From contig BSQZ01000001.1 of NCBI GenBank assembly GCA_033239005.1, forward strand, positions 10,671,500 to 10,735,499: a stretch of 64,000 nt of DNA, in the 5' to 3' direction. The notes below the pieces were generated by a model. It saw only the letters and a list, made by a program, of their open reading frames with translations. It made no database searches and was not told the DNA's origin. Positions 23,640-38,376 of this stretch are shown in pieces. Position 1 is the first letter of the stretch. Each line of letters starts with the position of its first letter. The translations under genes were made by a program, and so were the position numbers. The stretch comes from Lamellibrachia satsuma (Eukaryota; Annelida; Polychaeta; Sabellida; Siboglinidae).

Positions 23640-24722
23640 TTGAAGCACCATGGAGCCGGAACTCTTGAATTATTGTTAGATGATGAAATGAAATCTGATC
23701 AATGAGGAATCACAAATATAATCAAAATAGTGTCAACACATCCGGCACACTTGTCATTGCGCTTGGACTAATATTATCTTCTTGGTAAGGAACACTGCAG
23801 TAATATTACTAAAAAAAATTGGAAGTGTCGCCACGACCACATTAGAAGCCCGCAATAGCCTCGAAACCATTTTGCTCTGACAGCTTCTGAAGGGGTTCCG
23901 GGTGATATTAGTAACTATTAGGTAATTGCTTCACATTCAAGTGCACGGTGGAGTAGTTCAGAGTTATTTACTGAAACGTAGATACTACAGTTCATAAAGA
24001 AAGTATTGGTACCTGTGGTGGTTAGTTATCTCATAATTTGTAAGTATTTGGGCATTGAAATGTTTGCTTACAAAAAAGAGTTGATTTTTAAGTTCAACTT
24101 ACGAAAACTAATTATATATATCCTGAAAATCATAACGATTACAACAGTTTAATTCATGTATAGTTAGTTAATCATTACATCACCGCGTACAGATTAGTTA
24201 TTAAACTATTGCATGTAAAACCTACCGAGATGGCGTATGACCTCTATTCCCTGTCCCTAAAGATGCTTCATCCTATTTTAAAAGTTTACGTCAGGATTCA
24301 TTGCCGTATAAATTGTGCATAATTTTAAAAACTTCAATAAAATCTCCTCATAAACATCTATACGCTAATCATGGTAGGTTTATTGAGTGTAGTCTTTCAA
24401 CAGTCATAAGTTAGTCATACCTGGTAATTCTTTGGTTGCTCTTCCTTTGACGTTTTCTATTGCAATAATGTGGTTTTTCTTATAGGGGTATCATGCTGCT
24501 ATGGCAAAGTCAAGGTGCGTTCCTACCATTGTTTTGGCACGAACGTATTTTTGTCTAGAAAGTGGACAGCTCTGCGAATTATATTTTTATCTTTGTTGCT
24601 TTGTTTACAACTTAATTAACGTGACTTTACAGTATATTTTTTAAAAACATTTTGTAACATAACAAAGCATTCAAACAAAGTGAATCATTACAATTTTATA
24701 ATAAATGCTAAGATATTTTGTA
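23640..24722. other. Spacer in block P, no gene seen
   Basis: AT-rich, duplicated at 30,208-31,289; the part 24,075-24,460 occurs a third time at 28,127-28,490. No open frame or domain recognised. Confidence 0.5.
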
Positions 24723-26320
24723 GAGGCACTTTGTCAGAGATCCCCCAACTGATACATCAGAATCGATGTTGTCGCCTTGGTGTGGTGTTGCACATCGAGT
24801 TGAAAGGAGGAAAGTGACATATAGTGTATGGGGCATGTTGATTCACTGGACATTTGTATTTAAAAGATGGACGATCTCAGAATGCAACTTTAAAGTACAC
24901 AGATGTTCTACGTTGCTATGGGATGACAATGTTTGTTGATGTTCGTTTGACGTCACACGCCGACTCTGTACGGACATTGCCTAGCGAAATGTCAAATCGC
25001 TTGGGGCTTCTTTGCAACTAATATAATTAGCTTTTATTGAAGAGTAGCCAATAACATTATATGCTAATACGTTTCAAATTACATATACAACTGTTTGTTA
25101 TCATATATCAGGATTTCTGGAATATTTGCATAATATGATCTTTTAAAATAATAATTTAATAAATATAAGCCATGCCAACTATTGTCGTTCATGTATTATA
25201 ACTAGCAGACCAATAAAATAAAGTAATCAACTTAAGACACATTTCAATGTGAATGTTATCTGTGAAACAGTTACACTTGTTGAAAGTAAAACTATGTTTG
25301 ATGCCGACGCCGAGTCTAACTATGCCGTTCTCAATTCATTCCAAATCGAAGCTTCCAAAGTTCACTTTCACAGCCAAGTACCACATTACTAAGAATGTGT
25401 TGGCAAATTATATTGTCAATCGGATTGTGTACCTCCGGGATGAATCGGCGGGGTGGAGCCGATAACTTGCGCATTTGTTTGGTTAACTGAATCGGCGGGA
25501 AGCATTTTGAATCGGCCTTAATTTCGAACACTGAACATGGTAATAACATATTCTTAATTAGAATTAATACAATTATTCTTATAATCCACTTGAACACTAG
25601 TGGGGCGTGGTGATGTTGTGGATAGAAGACTAGTGGGGCGTGGTTGTGTTGTAGATAGAACGCTGATGGGGCGTGGTGGTGTTGTGGATAGAACACTAGT
25701 GGGGCGTGGTTATGTTGTGGATAGAACACTAGTGGGGCGTGGTGGTGTTGTGGATAGAACACTGGTGGGGGCAGTGGTGTTGTGGATAAAAAAACTAGAG
25801 GGGCATGGTGGTGTCATGGATAAAACACTAGTGGGAAATGGTGGTGTTGTGGATAGAATACTAGTGGGGCCTGGTAGTGTTGTGGATAGAACACTAGTGG
25901 GGCGTTGTGGTGTTGTGGATAGAACACTAGTGGGGCGTGGTGGTGTTGTTGATAGAACACTAGTGGGGCATGGTGGTGTTGTGGATAGAACACTACTGGG
26001 GCGTTGTGGTTTTGTAGATAGAACACTAGTGGGGCGTGTTGGTGTTGTGGATAGAACACTAGTGGGGCAAGGTGGTGTTGTGGATAGAACACTAGTGGGG
26101 CGTGGTGGTGTTGTGGATAGAACACTAGTGGGGCAAGGTGGTGTTGTGGATAGAACACTAGTGGGGCATAGTGGTGTTGTGGATAGAACACTAGTGGGGC
26201 GTGGTGGTGTTGTGGATAGAACACTAGTGGGGCGCGGTGGTGTTGTGGATAGAACACTAGTGGTGCATGGTGGTGTTGTGGATAGAACTCTAGTGGGTGT
26301 GGTGGTGTCGTGATTAGAAA
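24723..26320 (+). repeat. Segmental duplication, partial copy (head and 33-bp array only)
   Basis: From gaggcact/ttgtcagagatccccc onward this matches the start of the ~10 kb unit (1, 9,889 and 31,290) through the 33-bp minisatellite, then breaks off at about 26,320 into unrelated sequence. The LINE and gene part of the unit is missing here. Confidence 0.85.
25593..26310 (+). repeat. 33-bp minisatellite array 3 (about 22 copies)
   Basis: Same unit as array 1, with several degenerate units (gggggcagtggtg, ggggaaatggtgg variants) that are shared in order with array 4, showing descent from one array. Confidence 0.95.
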
Positions 26321-26324
26321 ATCT

Positions 26325-26750
26325 ATAACATATAATTTAATACAATATACACTGTTTCTATAGAGCCTGTTTCCGAGCTCAGAGGTACGTCAACACCTGT
26401 ACCTATATGCTTGAACAACGCTAGACCTATATCAATAAAATGTATGATTCCCTACTTTACCCTAGCCTGCCATACTAAACTACTATACATAGTCATTAAC
26501 TGTATTCAGTACAGGTACTTGGGTCGTTATTGTTACACTTCATTACATGTATCTTCTTATATGAATAAAGTGATATTTCTCGTCAGTCAGCAATTGAGTG
26601 GGAACGCTGGGGAGCTATATGGGGGCAAGCAAGGGCAAATGGGTAGTTTTAATTTACGCGCGTTTGGCTTCCAACGTGTGCTGGAAAGGTTTTGGAATAT
26701 CCATAGTATGCACATTGACTGACGTATATCCCGTATAAATAGTGCGTGTT
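26325..26750. other. Unique-looking spacer, no gene seen
   Basis: Joins block P to Q. Starts with catataatttaatacaatat, a word also found at 20,741 beside the deletion of transposase copy 1. No supportable gene. Confidence 0.4.
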
Positions 26751-26752
26751 CA

Positions 26753-27990
26753 CATTGTGCACATACCTTCAACGGAAAGGGACTGGCTTGGAGTCGCAGC
26801 AGCACCGCTATGAAGGCCGGGAGGTCCTGGAATGGGCGCGGCTGGGAAGTCCTGGTGGTCGACAACAACCGGCACATCGACTGTATGCTCATCAGCATGT
26901 GTGACGTTCGCAACGGCAGCCACATCGGCCTTCTCGATGGTAACATGTATGGGTGGCCCCTCTTCTGTAACCGCGACAGCAGCGAACTCGTTGTCTTGAA
27001 AGGTGATGTCATCGAAGGGCCACAGTCCGCAGGCCTGGAATCCATTGATGGCCTTTTCTGGCGTTGACGTTCGCAGGAACGCAGTGCCAAAGATCACTGA
27101 CATGTTGTAGAATGTTATTCGTTGGACGTGTTGTGACGTCATCCACTTGTCTGGAGATATGTTGAGGAGCTCTTCAGAGATTTGAAGAAGCATCGGTCGA
27201 GAGGCTGCATCTTATGGGTGCAGTGTGGAGGAAGAGTGATCAGCCCGATTCCATGAGCCCTGGCATAGTTTACATCATCCAGGGTCTTGTGGCTGTGATG
27301 CCCGTCCAACACAGTCAGGTGACACTTCTGCGTTGATGCATTTATGTAGAGAACAACATGTTCCATCCACTTCTGAAAGAGTCCGGCATCTGTCCAACCG
27401 CTTCCACTGGCGTGGCCGACTGACTGTGGCGGGGCACCCAGCTGGTCCACCATTCGCTTCCGGGGAAAATCATGAATGGCGGAAGGTAGGCCCCGGCAGC
27501 ACTCACCCCGCAGTTCACGGTCACGGTTGCTCCTCGTTCGCCGCTGGTCATTTTCGCTACCTGTGACGGAACCCTTGGAAGCGACAACCTGGCTGGTGGA
27601 CACTAGTTATCCTAGATTCGTCCATGTTCCACACCTTATTCGTGGCCATTGAGCACATCTTTGTAGATCCCAAAGAACTCGTTTACTCTCGGTCTGTTGA
27701 AACCAACAGCTTTTGATAAGTTCGTTCCTTGGGGCTGACGAACGCTCAGGTCAGGTTCCTAGAAGGCTCTTAAGCCAGTCATTTCCGGCCAACTTGTTTG
27801 TCTGGTTGAACGGGTGGTTTGTCCGCGTGGCCACTGCCACGTCGTATGCCAGACGTCTGACATCAGTAGGAGTTAAGCCGTACAAGACCCTATTGTCTGG
27901 ATGTGGTCATGAAGTACCAGCTCAACCTCCGGCGGCAGCGCCGATAAGGAACCCAACCTCATCTTTCCAGGTGTGGCTGCAAGGGCATTA
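26753..27990 (-). pseudogene. pogo/CENP-B-like DDE transposase, decayed (copy 2)
   Basis: Minus-strand pieces from right to left: FNQTNKLAGNDWLKSLL (27,780), NMDESRITSV (27,625), TVNCGVSAAGAYLPPFMIFPG (27,480-27,540, split), then after a frameshift VLDGHHSHKTLDDVNYARAH and PPHCTHKMQPLDRCFFKSLK (27,210-27,330, both catalytic boxes intact), and EKAINGFQACGLWPFDDITF (27,000) running to 26,753. It lacks the zinc-finger end that copy 1 keeps but keeps the 190-base part that copy 1 lost, so the two copies carry complementary deletions. At least two frameshifts; not functional. Confidence 0.75.
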
Positions 27991-28019
27991 ATTAATTATT
28001 ATACCGATGGTATGACTGT

Positions 28020-28560
<541 letters not shown>

Positions 28561-28593
28561 GTTGTATAATTATTATATCGATGGTATGACTGT

Positions 28594-29200
<607 letters not shown>

Positions 29201-29715
29201 TATAGGCGGCGCAAAACGCCAACCTAGGCGTACTGCCCCCTTGGTTGGTAGGCATCTCGCACCAATACTACTATTTTATCAATAAGTGGCGTCCAAAAAG
29301 CGTCCTTATTATCACCCACAATATATGCTGCTAATATGTTTACAAGTTAATTATGTTGATATATGCCTAGTGGCAAGACAGCACTCTTGGTTACGGCGAC
29401 TTTATTAACACAAAGGTTGACTTTAAATTTTACATCAATACCGAGAAAAACAAGAAACATTGATTTGCATACTTACTTTCGAACATCCACTTTAGCGCTT
29501 TTATCAGAAGAAAACGAGAGATGGCAGCACTTGGAAAAGTATAACACGTGGTATACTGCACTCATTGGAAAAGTGCTATGGGCGTATTGCCTCACTCGGG
29601 CGTGTTGCCCCGCCCTACCCTACCTCTCGTTGCCATTTCGTCTTTAGGAATCCCGACTCTAATATTTAAATTTGGATGGGATATGGTTATCTCAGGACTT
29701 CCATGTGCACTTGAT

Positions 29716-29900
29716 GTTTACAGTGCTACGCTCCGCTAAAGTTTTTTTTACACAAAGACCAAGTATAAATATAGGAGAAAATCTCTCAGAGCGACTGAAC
29801 CTTGGAATTCCCTGCCTGAGACAGTTGTACAGCCAAATTCCTTAAATTCATCAAAGAACCGGCTGGACAAATTCTGGTTCAACCAGGCAATTTTATATAA
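29716..29900 (+). pseudogene. LINE RT C-terminal fragment
   Basis: Copy of 23,145-23,332 (LRATEPWNSLPET-type frame, SLKNRLDKFW), ended by the MITE. Confidence 0.6.
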
Positions 29901-30201
29901 GGGGTCTTCCATAAAGTACGTCACGCTTAGTGGTGTGGGGGGTCTACGGGCAAGCGTTACGTAATGGTTTTTTAAATGTTGGCTTGTCTAGCTGTCAATA
30001 CACGACAGATAGCTATAATTGTTAAGATGTTTTTGTGTGTATTTCAAAAGCATTTCAACGCAAACCAGCGTCATAGAGGGTCTTTGCCAAAACGAACGTA
30101 ATTATAGGGGGGAGGGGTGTATATGCCAGCGTTACGAAGAGTGACAAGGGGCTGGTCTCAAAAACGCCAAAGCTAGTGTGACGTACTATAATGGATGACC
30201 C
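29901..30201. mobile_element. MITE with piggyBac-like ends, copy in block Q
   Basis: Copy of 23,333-23,633; the T14 run is replaced by tttttgtgtgtattt. Confidence 0.6.
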
Positions 30202-30207
30202 TTAACT

Positions 30208-31289
30208 TTGAAGCACCATGGAGCCGGAACTCTTGAATTATTGTTAGATGATGAAAGGAAATCTAATCAATGAGGAATCACAAATATAATCAAAATAGTG
30301 TCAACACATCCGGCACACTTGTCATTGCGCTTGGACTAATATTATCTTCTTGGTAAGGAACACTGCAGTAATATTACTAAAAAAATTGGAAGTGTCGCCA
30401 CGACCACATTAGAAGCCCGCAATAGCCTCGAAACCATTTTGCTCTGACAGCTTCCGAAGGGGTTCCGGGTGATATTAGGAACTATTAGGTAATTGCTTCA
30501 CATTCAAGTGCACGGTGGAGTAGTTCAGAGTTATTTACTGAAACGTAGATACTACAGTTCATAAAGAAAGTATTGGTACCTGTGGTGGTTAGTTATCTCA
30601 TAATTTGTAAGTATTTGGGCATTGAAATGTTTGCTTACAAAAAAGAGTTGATTTTTAAGTTCAACTTACGAAAACTAATTATATATATCCTGAAAATCAT
30701 AACGATTACAACAGTTTAATTCATGTGTAGTTAGTTAATCATTACATCACCGCGTACAGATTAGTTATTAAACTAGTGCATGTAAAACCTACCGAGATGG
30801 CGTATGACCTCTATTCCCTGTCCCTAAAGATGCTTCATCCCATTTTAAAAGTTTACGTCAGGATTCATTGCCGTATAAATTGTGCATAATTTTAAAAACT
30901 TCAATAAAATCTCCTCATAAACCTCTATACGCTAATCGTGGTAGGTTTATTGAGTGTAGTCTTTCAACAGTCATAAGTTAGTCATACCTGGTAATTCTTT
31001 GGTTGCTCTTCCTTTGACGTTTTCTATTGCAATAATGTGGTTTTTCTTATAGGGGTACCATGCTGCTATGGCGAAGTCAAGGTGCGTTCCTACCATTGTT
31101 TTGGCACGAACGTATTTTTGTCTAGAAAGTGGACAGTTCTGCGAATTATATTTTTATCTTTGTTGCTTTGTTTACAACTTAATTAACGTGACGTTACAGT
31201 ATATTTTTTAAATACATTTTGTAACATAACAAAGCATTCAAACAAAGTGAATCATTACAATTTTATAATAAATGCTAAGATATTTTGTA
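30208..31289. other. Spacer in block Q, no gene seen
   Basis: Copy of 23,640-24,722. Confidence 0.5.
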
Positions 31290-32157
31290 GAGGCACTATG
31301 TCAGAGATCCCCCAACTGATACATCAGAATCGATGTTGTCGCCTTGGTGTGGTGTTGGAGTTGAAAGGAGGAGGAAAGTAACATATAGTGTATGGGGCAT
31401 GTTGATTCATGGACATTTGTATTTAAAAGATGGACGATCTCAGAATGCAACTTTAACGTACACAGATGTTCTACGTTGCTATGGGATGACAATGTTTGTT
31501 GATGTTCGTTTGACGTCACACGCCGACTCTGTACGGACATTGCCGAGTGAAATGTCAAATCGCTGGGGCTTCTTTGCCACTAATATAATTAGCTTTTATT
31601 TAAGAGTAGCCAATAACATTATATGCTAATACGTTTCAAATTACATATACAACTGTTTGTTATCATATATCAGGATTGATTTCTGGAATATTTGCATAAT
31701 AAGATATTTTAAAATAATAATTTAATAAATATAAACCATGCCAACTATTGTCGTTCATATCTTATAACTAGCAGACCAATAAAATAAAGTAATCAACTTA
31801 AGACACATTTCAATGTGAATGTTATTTGTGAAACAGTTACACTTGTTGAAAGTAAAACTATGTTTGATGCCGACGCCGAGTCTAACTATGCCGTTCTCAA
31901 TTCATTCCAAATCGAAGCTTCCAAAGTTCACTTTCACAGCCAAATATCACATTACTAAGAATGTGTTGGCAAATTATATTGTCAATCGGATTGTGTGCCG
32001 CCGGGATGAATCGGCGGGTGGAGCCGATAACTTGCACATTTGTTTGGCTAACTGAATCGGCGGGAAGCATTTTGAATCGGCCTTAATTTCGAACACTGAA
32101 CATGGTAATAACATATTCTTAATTAGAATTAATACAATTATTCTTACAATCCACTTG

Positions 32158-32780
32158 AACACTAGTGGGGCGTGGTGGTGTTGTGGATAGAAGACTAGTG
32201 GGGCGTGGTGGTGTTGTAGATAGAACGCTGATGGGGCGTGGTGGTGTTGTGGATAGAACACTAGTGGGGCGTGGTTATGTTGTGGATAGAACACTAGTGG
32301 GGCGTGGTGGTGTTGTGGATAGATCACTAGTGGGGGGCAGTGGTGTTGTGGATAGAAAACTAGTGGGGCATGGTGGTGTCATGGATAAAACACTAGTGGG
32401 GAATGGTGGTGTTGTGGATAGAATACTAGTGGGGCCTGGTAGTGTTGTGGATAGAACACTAGTGGGGCGTTGTGGTGTTGTGGAGAGAACACTAGTGGGG
32501 CGTGGTGGTGTTGTGGATAGAACACTAGTGGGGCATGGTGGTGTTGTGGATAGAACACTACTGGGGCGTTGTGGTTTTGTAGATAGAACACTAGTGGGGC
32601 GTGGTGGTGTCGTGGATAGAACACTAGTGGGGCATAGTGGTGTTGTGGATAGAACACTAGTGGGGCGTGTTGGTGTTGTGGATAGAACACTAGTGGGGCG
32701 CGGTGGTGTTGTGGATAGAACACTTGTGGGGCATGGTGGTGTTGTGGATAGAACTCTAGTGGGTGTGGTGGTGTCGTGAT
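32158..32780 (+). repeat. 33-bp minisatellite array 4 (about 19 copies)
   Basis: Matches array 3 unit by unit over most of its length but lacks three or four of the ggggcaaggtgg/ggggcgtggtgg units. Confidence 0.95.
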
Positions 32781-33039
32781 TAGAAAATCGGACTCGCCAT
32801 CGAGAGAACCCAGGTTCGAATCCTTTTGCAGCTGTTTCGAAGCTTGTGCAATTTCGTCCACTCTGTATTGCCTCAGTTCTGTATAAATGAGCATCTGGTG
32901 ACAGACAGTGGTGGATATGTGAACGAATAGTCTATGCACAGTAATACAAGGAGTGTGTCTGAGTCTCCCATCTGGGGAGAGGTAGTTGCAAAAACATTGT
33001 TCTCTCTATCGATAGAAACCAGGTTCGAATCCTCTTTTT

Positions 33040-33947
33040 GCCGTTTCGAACCTCATTCGTGTCGTAAGAAGGACCTAAATAAGTTAGAAAGTATACAAAG
33101 AAGAGCAACTAAAATGATTCCAGAACTGAGAGACCGTAGTTATGAAAGCCGCTTAATAAAATACGGTTTGGCAACACTTGACACAGGGAGACTAAGATAT
33201 GATCAAATAGAAGGGTATTTAGTATTGAATGATTATGATGATATTGATAGGAATATGTTCTTCATTATTAAAGAAGGGAGTAGAACGAGAGGGCAAAAAT
33301 CAGCATTAGTTAAGGAATAGTGTAGGTTGGACATGAGAAAGTATTCATTGTTATATAGGGTAATAAATTAATGGAATAAACTATCAAATGTATTAATGCT
33401 AGTAGTGTGAATATATTTGATACGGCCGGGCTATACGAAGATGGATAAAATGTTGGACTCTCCACTTGCCACCCGTAACTTGTAGTTTTTGGACGGCTAT
33501 TTTGTCTTGTTAAATCAATATGAATACGGAAGACAGCGGCAGCGATAAACATAGATTAGGGGAACTCCGAACTTCCGTTCGTCTACGATGACGTCATCCT
33601 ACCAGGACATCATGACTTATTGACACTTTTTAACTTAACTTTAATATTGATGTGTTCATTTATCTTAGTTTATTTTTTATTATATTTTTGTGTAAGCTAA
33701 TTTGTTTTATTACATGATATTATAAACAGTAAGTCATATTACTACTATAGTAACTTTTGATATGGTCCATGATAATGTTTACATGTCCACCTTAATTGTT
33801 ATTGTTATTTTATAACGAAATGTTATATATAGTTTTAGATATGATATTAAACGTACTATTTTTAATACATTTGCAGTACTTTTTATGTAAAGCTCTGGGA
33901 ACTGTATCGAATATGGCGCTATATAAAATAAATATTATTATTAATTA
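33040..33947 (+). pseudogene. Non-LTR retrotransposon fragment
   Basis: Third copy of the LINE end. The frame SIQRRATKMIPELRDRSYESRL.. is stopped by tag at 33,318 and again by taa at about 33,367 where the copy at 11,561 reads through. Upstream (32,805) is another aggttcgaatcc B-box-like word. The 3' end is at ggcgctatataaaataaat. Confidence 0.7.
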
Positions 33948-34450
33948 AAATATTACCATACACATTACATCTTTGTTTAAATGTCTCGCAAATCGACGAA
34001 ACACTCATCATAATTTAGTTCGAATTGTAAGAGTGTAGTCCAATTGGCCGTCTGCCAGCGGATGGCAAAATGTGTGATTACAGGCATTATAATGGGGGAA
34101 GATGTAAACGCCCTTGTAAGGCGGAAAGCCTTCCCACCCTATCTAGCTGCACAGCATCATATCCATCTCGATACAGATCGGTTGCAGCAAAATCAAAACA
34201 CGCGGTAAACTGTTCACATGAAAATTTATTTTGAGCTTCCCAATTATACAAAAAGCCCTTACCAACGTAGGACTATGCACAGTAGCCACGAAAAGCTGGG
34301 AGAAATTAAATGAAAATGTAGAATAGGCAAACATGATTGCAGTCATTAGGCCATGGCCCCTTTTGGCTTACACATTTTGATTTGATTGATTTTGATTTCT
34401 TCTTGTATTTATCTGTTGCGCCGCTACATGGTAGCACGGGTGACTAGGCA
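33948..34450. other. Spacer of the duplicated unit, nothing recognised
   Basis: Copy of 2,531-3,025. Confidence 0.5.
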
Positions 34451-34453
34451 TGC

Positions 34454-35045
34454 CCCCTTTGTCCTCCCACTTTGTCCTCCCCCTTTGTCCTCCCCCTTTG
34501 TCCTTCCCTTTTGTCCTCCCCTTTGGCCTCCCCCTTTGTCCTCCCCCTTTGGCCTCCCCCTTTGTCCTCCCCCTTTGTCCTCCCACTTTGTCCTCCCCCT
34601 GTGTCCTCCCCTTTGTCTTCCCCTTTGGCCTCCCCCTTTGTCCTCCCCCGTTGTCCTCCCACTTTGTCCTCCCCCTTTGGCCTCCCCCTTTGTCCTCCCC
34701 TTTGGTCTCCCCCTTTGTCCTCCCCCTTTTTCCTCCCCTTTGTCCTCCCCTTTGGCCTCCCCCTTTGGCCTCCCCCTTTGTCCTCCCCTTTGTCCTCCCC
34801 TTTGTCCTCCCCTTTGGCCTCCCCTTTGTCCTCCAACTTTGTCCTCCCCCCTTGGCTTCCCCCCTTGTCCTCCCCCTTTGTCCTCCCACTTTGTCCTCCC
34901 CCTTTGTCCTCCACTTTGTCCTCCCCCTTTGGCCTCCCCCTTTGTCCTCCCTTTTGTCCTCCCCTTTGGCCTCCCCCTTTGGCCTCCCCCATTGGCGTCC
35001 ACTTTGGCCTCAATCTTTGGCCTCCACTTTGGCCTCCCCCTTTGC
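34454..35045 (+). repeat. C/T-rich minisatellite, expanded (about 47 copies)
   Basis: The same locus has about 12 units in copies 1 and 2. The array shows block repeats of mixed gtcctcc and ggcctcc units. All frames on both strands are open for 200+ codons, which is a composition effect. Confidence 0.95.
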
Positions 35046-35533
35046 GAGATCCTAGATACGCCACTGACTGCAGTAGTGGTATAAAAAAATGCACCGGTTA
35101 CAGGTGGTATATGAGACAAATATTCAAAGGCTGTCAACATAAGGAATGCACCAAAGATAGTTTAATGTTTAAGTTAATTGATTCATAACATATGAATGAT
35201 ATAAAACCAAATGATCCTTTCTCCAGCATCCGATGCCCTCAACCCTGTACGTGTGGCCTCTCATTGCTTTAAATATTGCTAGACTATTACGGCGCAATGA
35301 ACCAATAACGTAATGTAATAAAGTAATGATGTAATGGATTATTCCATGCAACAGAAAGATAACGTCAACCAAATTATTTCGGTAGCGAAATATATGTATA
35401 TATTTGAATTTCGTTTGCAACGTTTCTAATGCTTCTCTCTAATAATAACGAACGTATAAAGCATATGTAGACAAACGCTATTTTCCACGTGTATATTATC
35501 ACAATTTTAACGAAAGCCCCTGTCTTTGTGTAG

Positions 35534-36108
35534 ATCACATTCAACGCCGAGGCCAACCATCTGCCCAACATTGCCTGTCGACGTGGAAAATAACCGCCCA
35601 TGGAGATGCATAACAAAGCCACACTACTCCTACACCTTGGTCAGGTCACGGGAACTACGGCAGAGAGAAAGAGGTGGACAGCAGTTCGATAAAAATTTTG
35701 TCTTGGATGTTTAGTTTATCAATATTCATCTGTTTCGTGTGTATCTGCTGTTGCCACAAGACGTCTCCCAGTGATGGGGTTGATACAACCATCGACCAGG
35801 AAATTGGGCCTGTTCAGCCACCAGAAGCGTCACCGCACACCGAGCGCACCACGGCACCGTACGGGAGCATCGACCAGGCGGAAGAATCATTGCCGACCTA
35901 CAACCAAGCTCTCTCGATGCCATCTTTTTATGGTCACACGCCAGTACCGTTGCTGGCGCCATCTGTAGGCGATGGCCGGTCCCCGCCAGCTTATAGTGAA
36001 ATCAACATGCAACTGTCCACCAGCGCAATACGCGTGTCAACTGTCGGGTGGGCTGCTCGCTCGCCTGTCGCATCCGTGAACAACATGACAACTATGAAAA
36101 GATATTAG
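35534..36108 (+). pseudogene. PPxY membrane-protein exon, copy 3, frameshifted
   Basis: Acceptor ctttgtgtag then the same start (tcacattcaacgccgagg), but an 11-base deletion near 35,620 (agccac|actactcc) shifts the frame upstream of the membrane segment. The downstream frame, from about 35,674, keeps a hydrophobic segment (ILSWMFSLSIFICFVCICCC), LPTYNQALS, SPPAYSE and a stop at 36,106. Either a pseudogene or a copy using another upstream exon. The AATAAA at 36,368 is kept. Confidence 0.55.
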
Positions 36109-36605
36109 GGACAGGACACAGAACTAGATCATCTGCCATTAGTCCAATCAGAAAACGTCTATAGTGAAATGTGGTTTGTTATATGTGTGCGTGTGTGTGA
36201 ATGTGTGCGCATGCTTGTGTCCGCGTGCGTGCACAAAGATACTTTTAGATCACGTGTCGGGTAAAATGTACCGATTGGCTTTTTTCGAAAAGTTGTAATA
36301 ACTTAAAATGTTTGTTTTTGTTGAACATGGTTCTCGTGTTGATGATGTTAACTGTTCACATCTTTCTAATAAAACGTTCTATAGCGTTTAATTCGAATCT
36401 TATACACCTGTTTCCTTAGGGGGTACGAATTACCCGAACTTACCATATTGTGTCGCAATTTCAAGAAGCCATACATTTATTGACTGGCAGCACCAAGTAC
36501 CAAGGCCTAGATGGATAGTTCTGTGATAACGTTGTGTATCCTGAAATGTGGTAAACACTTGCAAACTACCAAGTTATCCCGTCCGGAGGATGGGAATTTT
36601 TGATA

Positions 36606-36611
36606 GCACGC

Positions 36612-36649
<38 letters not shown>

Positions 36650-36660
36650 ATGTGTGCGTG
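36606..36660 (+). repeat. (TGCG)n microsatellite
   Basis: About 55 bp; copy of 4,684. Confidence 0.9.
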
Positions 36661-36664
36661 AACA

Positions 36665-37630
36665 TATATTCCAGTAATCGACATACTTAAATAAGTGTTC
36701 AGCCTGATAGTGTTTCACTGCGTGTTGTGCTTTAACTTTGTTAGAAACGAATCATTACACTTTGTTTTATACCCAAGCATAACCTATATAATAAAAAAAA
36801 ATGTATTCTCTGGAAGAATTACCCTTTTTCATTATTAAAAGATAGCTCTTTTGCGGAACATTGTGTCCTGTTGAATAAATGAGTGTGCCAGTTTCGGTTC
36901 TTGTCCCATTACATTAGTAAACTGTGGAACACGGTGCCGTTTTTTCTCACAGAAAGGGTTCTTTTATTCACACTTGCGCCCTTTTTATAATTGAAAGTGC
37001 CGTTTTGAGTCAAAGTCCCGCCAATGAACAATTTTGTCACATGATGATATTTGTTTCACTGAAAGGGTCGTTTTCGGGGCCGCCTCCAGAAAATCACTCT
37101 GTAATTGAATACTGTGATTTTTTTCCAGTCAAAGTGCCCATTTCAGCAAATATTGTTTTCCATTTGGGCCATTGCAATATCCGTAAACGACTCTTGTGGA
37201 AATTGCTCTCCTCTTTTTCCAATGAAATTGCCCTCATTCAATTAAATTATTAAAATAAAAATTATTATACATTTTTCAAAACGTGTAGACGTATTTTTTT
37301 ATTTGTGTACATTCGAATATTAATCTTTTAAGAAATGGCTAAAAAAAAATTCTTTAATGTGCAGAAATACCGGTTTCTTGGCTTAGAACTTGACTAAAAT
37401 GCCGCGACAAAAACAATCTATGTAAAAATACCAGGTACTTATAAGGCAGGATGAAGCATGATTGGGGGCAAGGAGTGATGGGAACAAGTTGGCCTGATGG
37501 GGGGGGGGCAAAAATTAATATACTTTGGGAGGGGATAATGCGCTCACTTTGCGTGCAAAATATTTCAATAAACTCAACATTCAGTGGAACATATGGAGTT
37601 CTTGATAATAAAGTGTTCGTGATTTTTTCT
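36665..37630. other. Spacer of the duplicated unit, no gene seen
   Basis: Copy of 4,740-5,700. Confidence 0.4.
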
Positions 37631-37636
37631 CAGAAT

Positions 37637-38130
37637 TGTTTGATGAATAGGCCATTTTCGTTTTCTGTGATTTTGTTATTAAAGTCGATGCGGCGATTTC
37701 AGACCAACATTCAAGCACTCGGAGTTCGTATATTTGAGACCCCATAGAACATTTAAAAACGAAAACTAAAATTACCACGCTTTCTGTTGATTAAGCCCCT
37801 ACAGATAACAGTTATAAAAAAAATGTAATACAGATTACAATTCAACAAACAATAATACTCGCTATGACACACTATTGAAATAATTATTTTAACACATCCC
37901 AAACATATCTTCCCGTATCTCCTATGTGAGCTGGGCCACAACCCTTACACGGTATTTGGTAGACTAGTTCATCCTGTTCTTTCGGTTCTACTCTCCTTTG
38001 GGCCTACAAACAGACGTCTCAGTGTTGTGTGGAGAGACATGGCTGTGGCCACCCCGTATTTCTTAAGTACCCTGTCAACGCTCTCTGAGACAGCTTCTAC
38101 GTACGGGATGACAACCTATCCTGAGACATG
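37637..38130 (-). pseudogene. Penelope-like retroelement fragment with GIY-YIG N-terminus
   Basis: Copy of 15,733-16,215. On the minus strand VVIPYVEAVSESVDRVLKKYG and, in another frame, a DELVYQIPCK..IGDTG pattern. Left part is non-coding 3' sequence. Confidence 0.6.
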
Positions 38131-38376
38131 TTCACAATAATGTGATACCCAAACAAACAAACAAACAAACAAACAAACAAACTACAATACAGACATTTAA
38201 TACAACAAACTGTATAATACAGACAAACTATGGTGTATACTATAATACAACAAACAATAATACTGAAGACGGGCATGATACTATAATACAACTTACTCTT
38301 GACGAACCGACATATCATTCAATCACCGCCCGCAGAATATTAGGCCTACGCCGGTAAATATGGTTTGTTTGTCTGG

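Noticed and set aside
34368..35188. Six overlapping long frames rich in Pro/Leu/Ser or Gly/Lys/Arg
   Set aside because: Composition effect of the 13-bp C/T-rich minisatellite.
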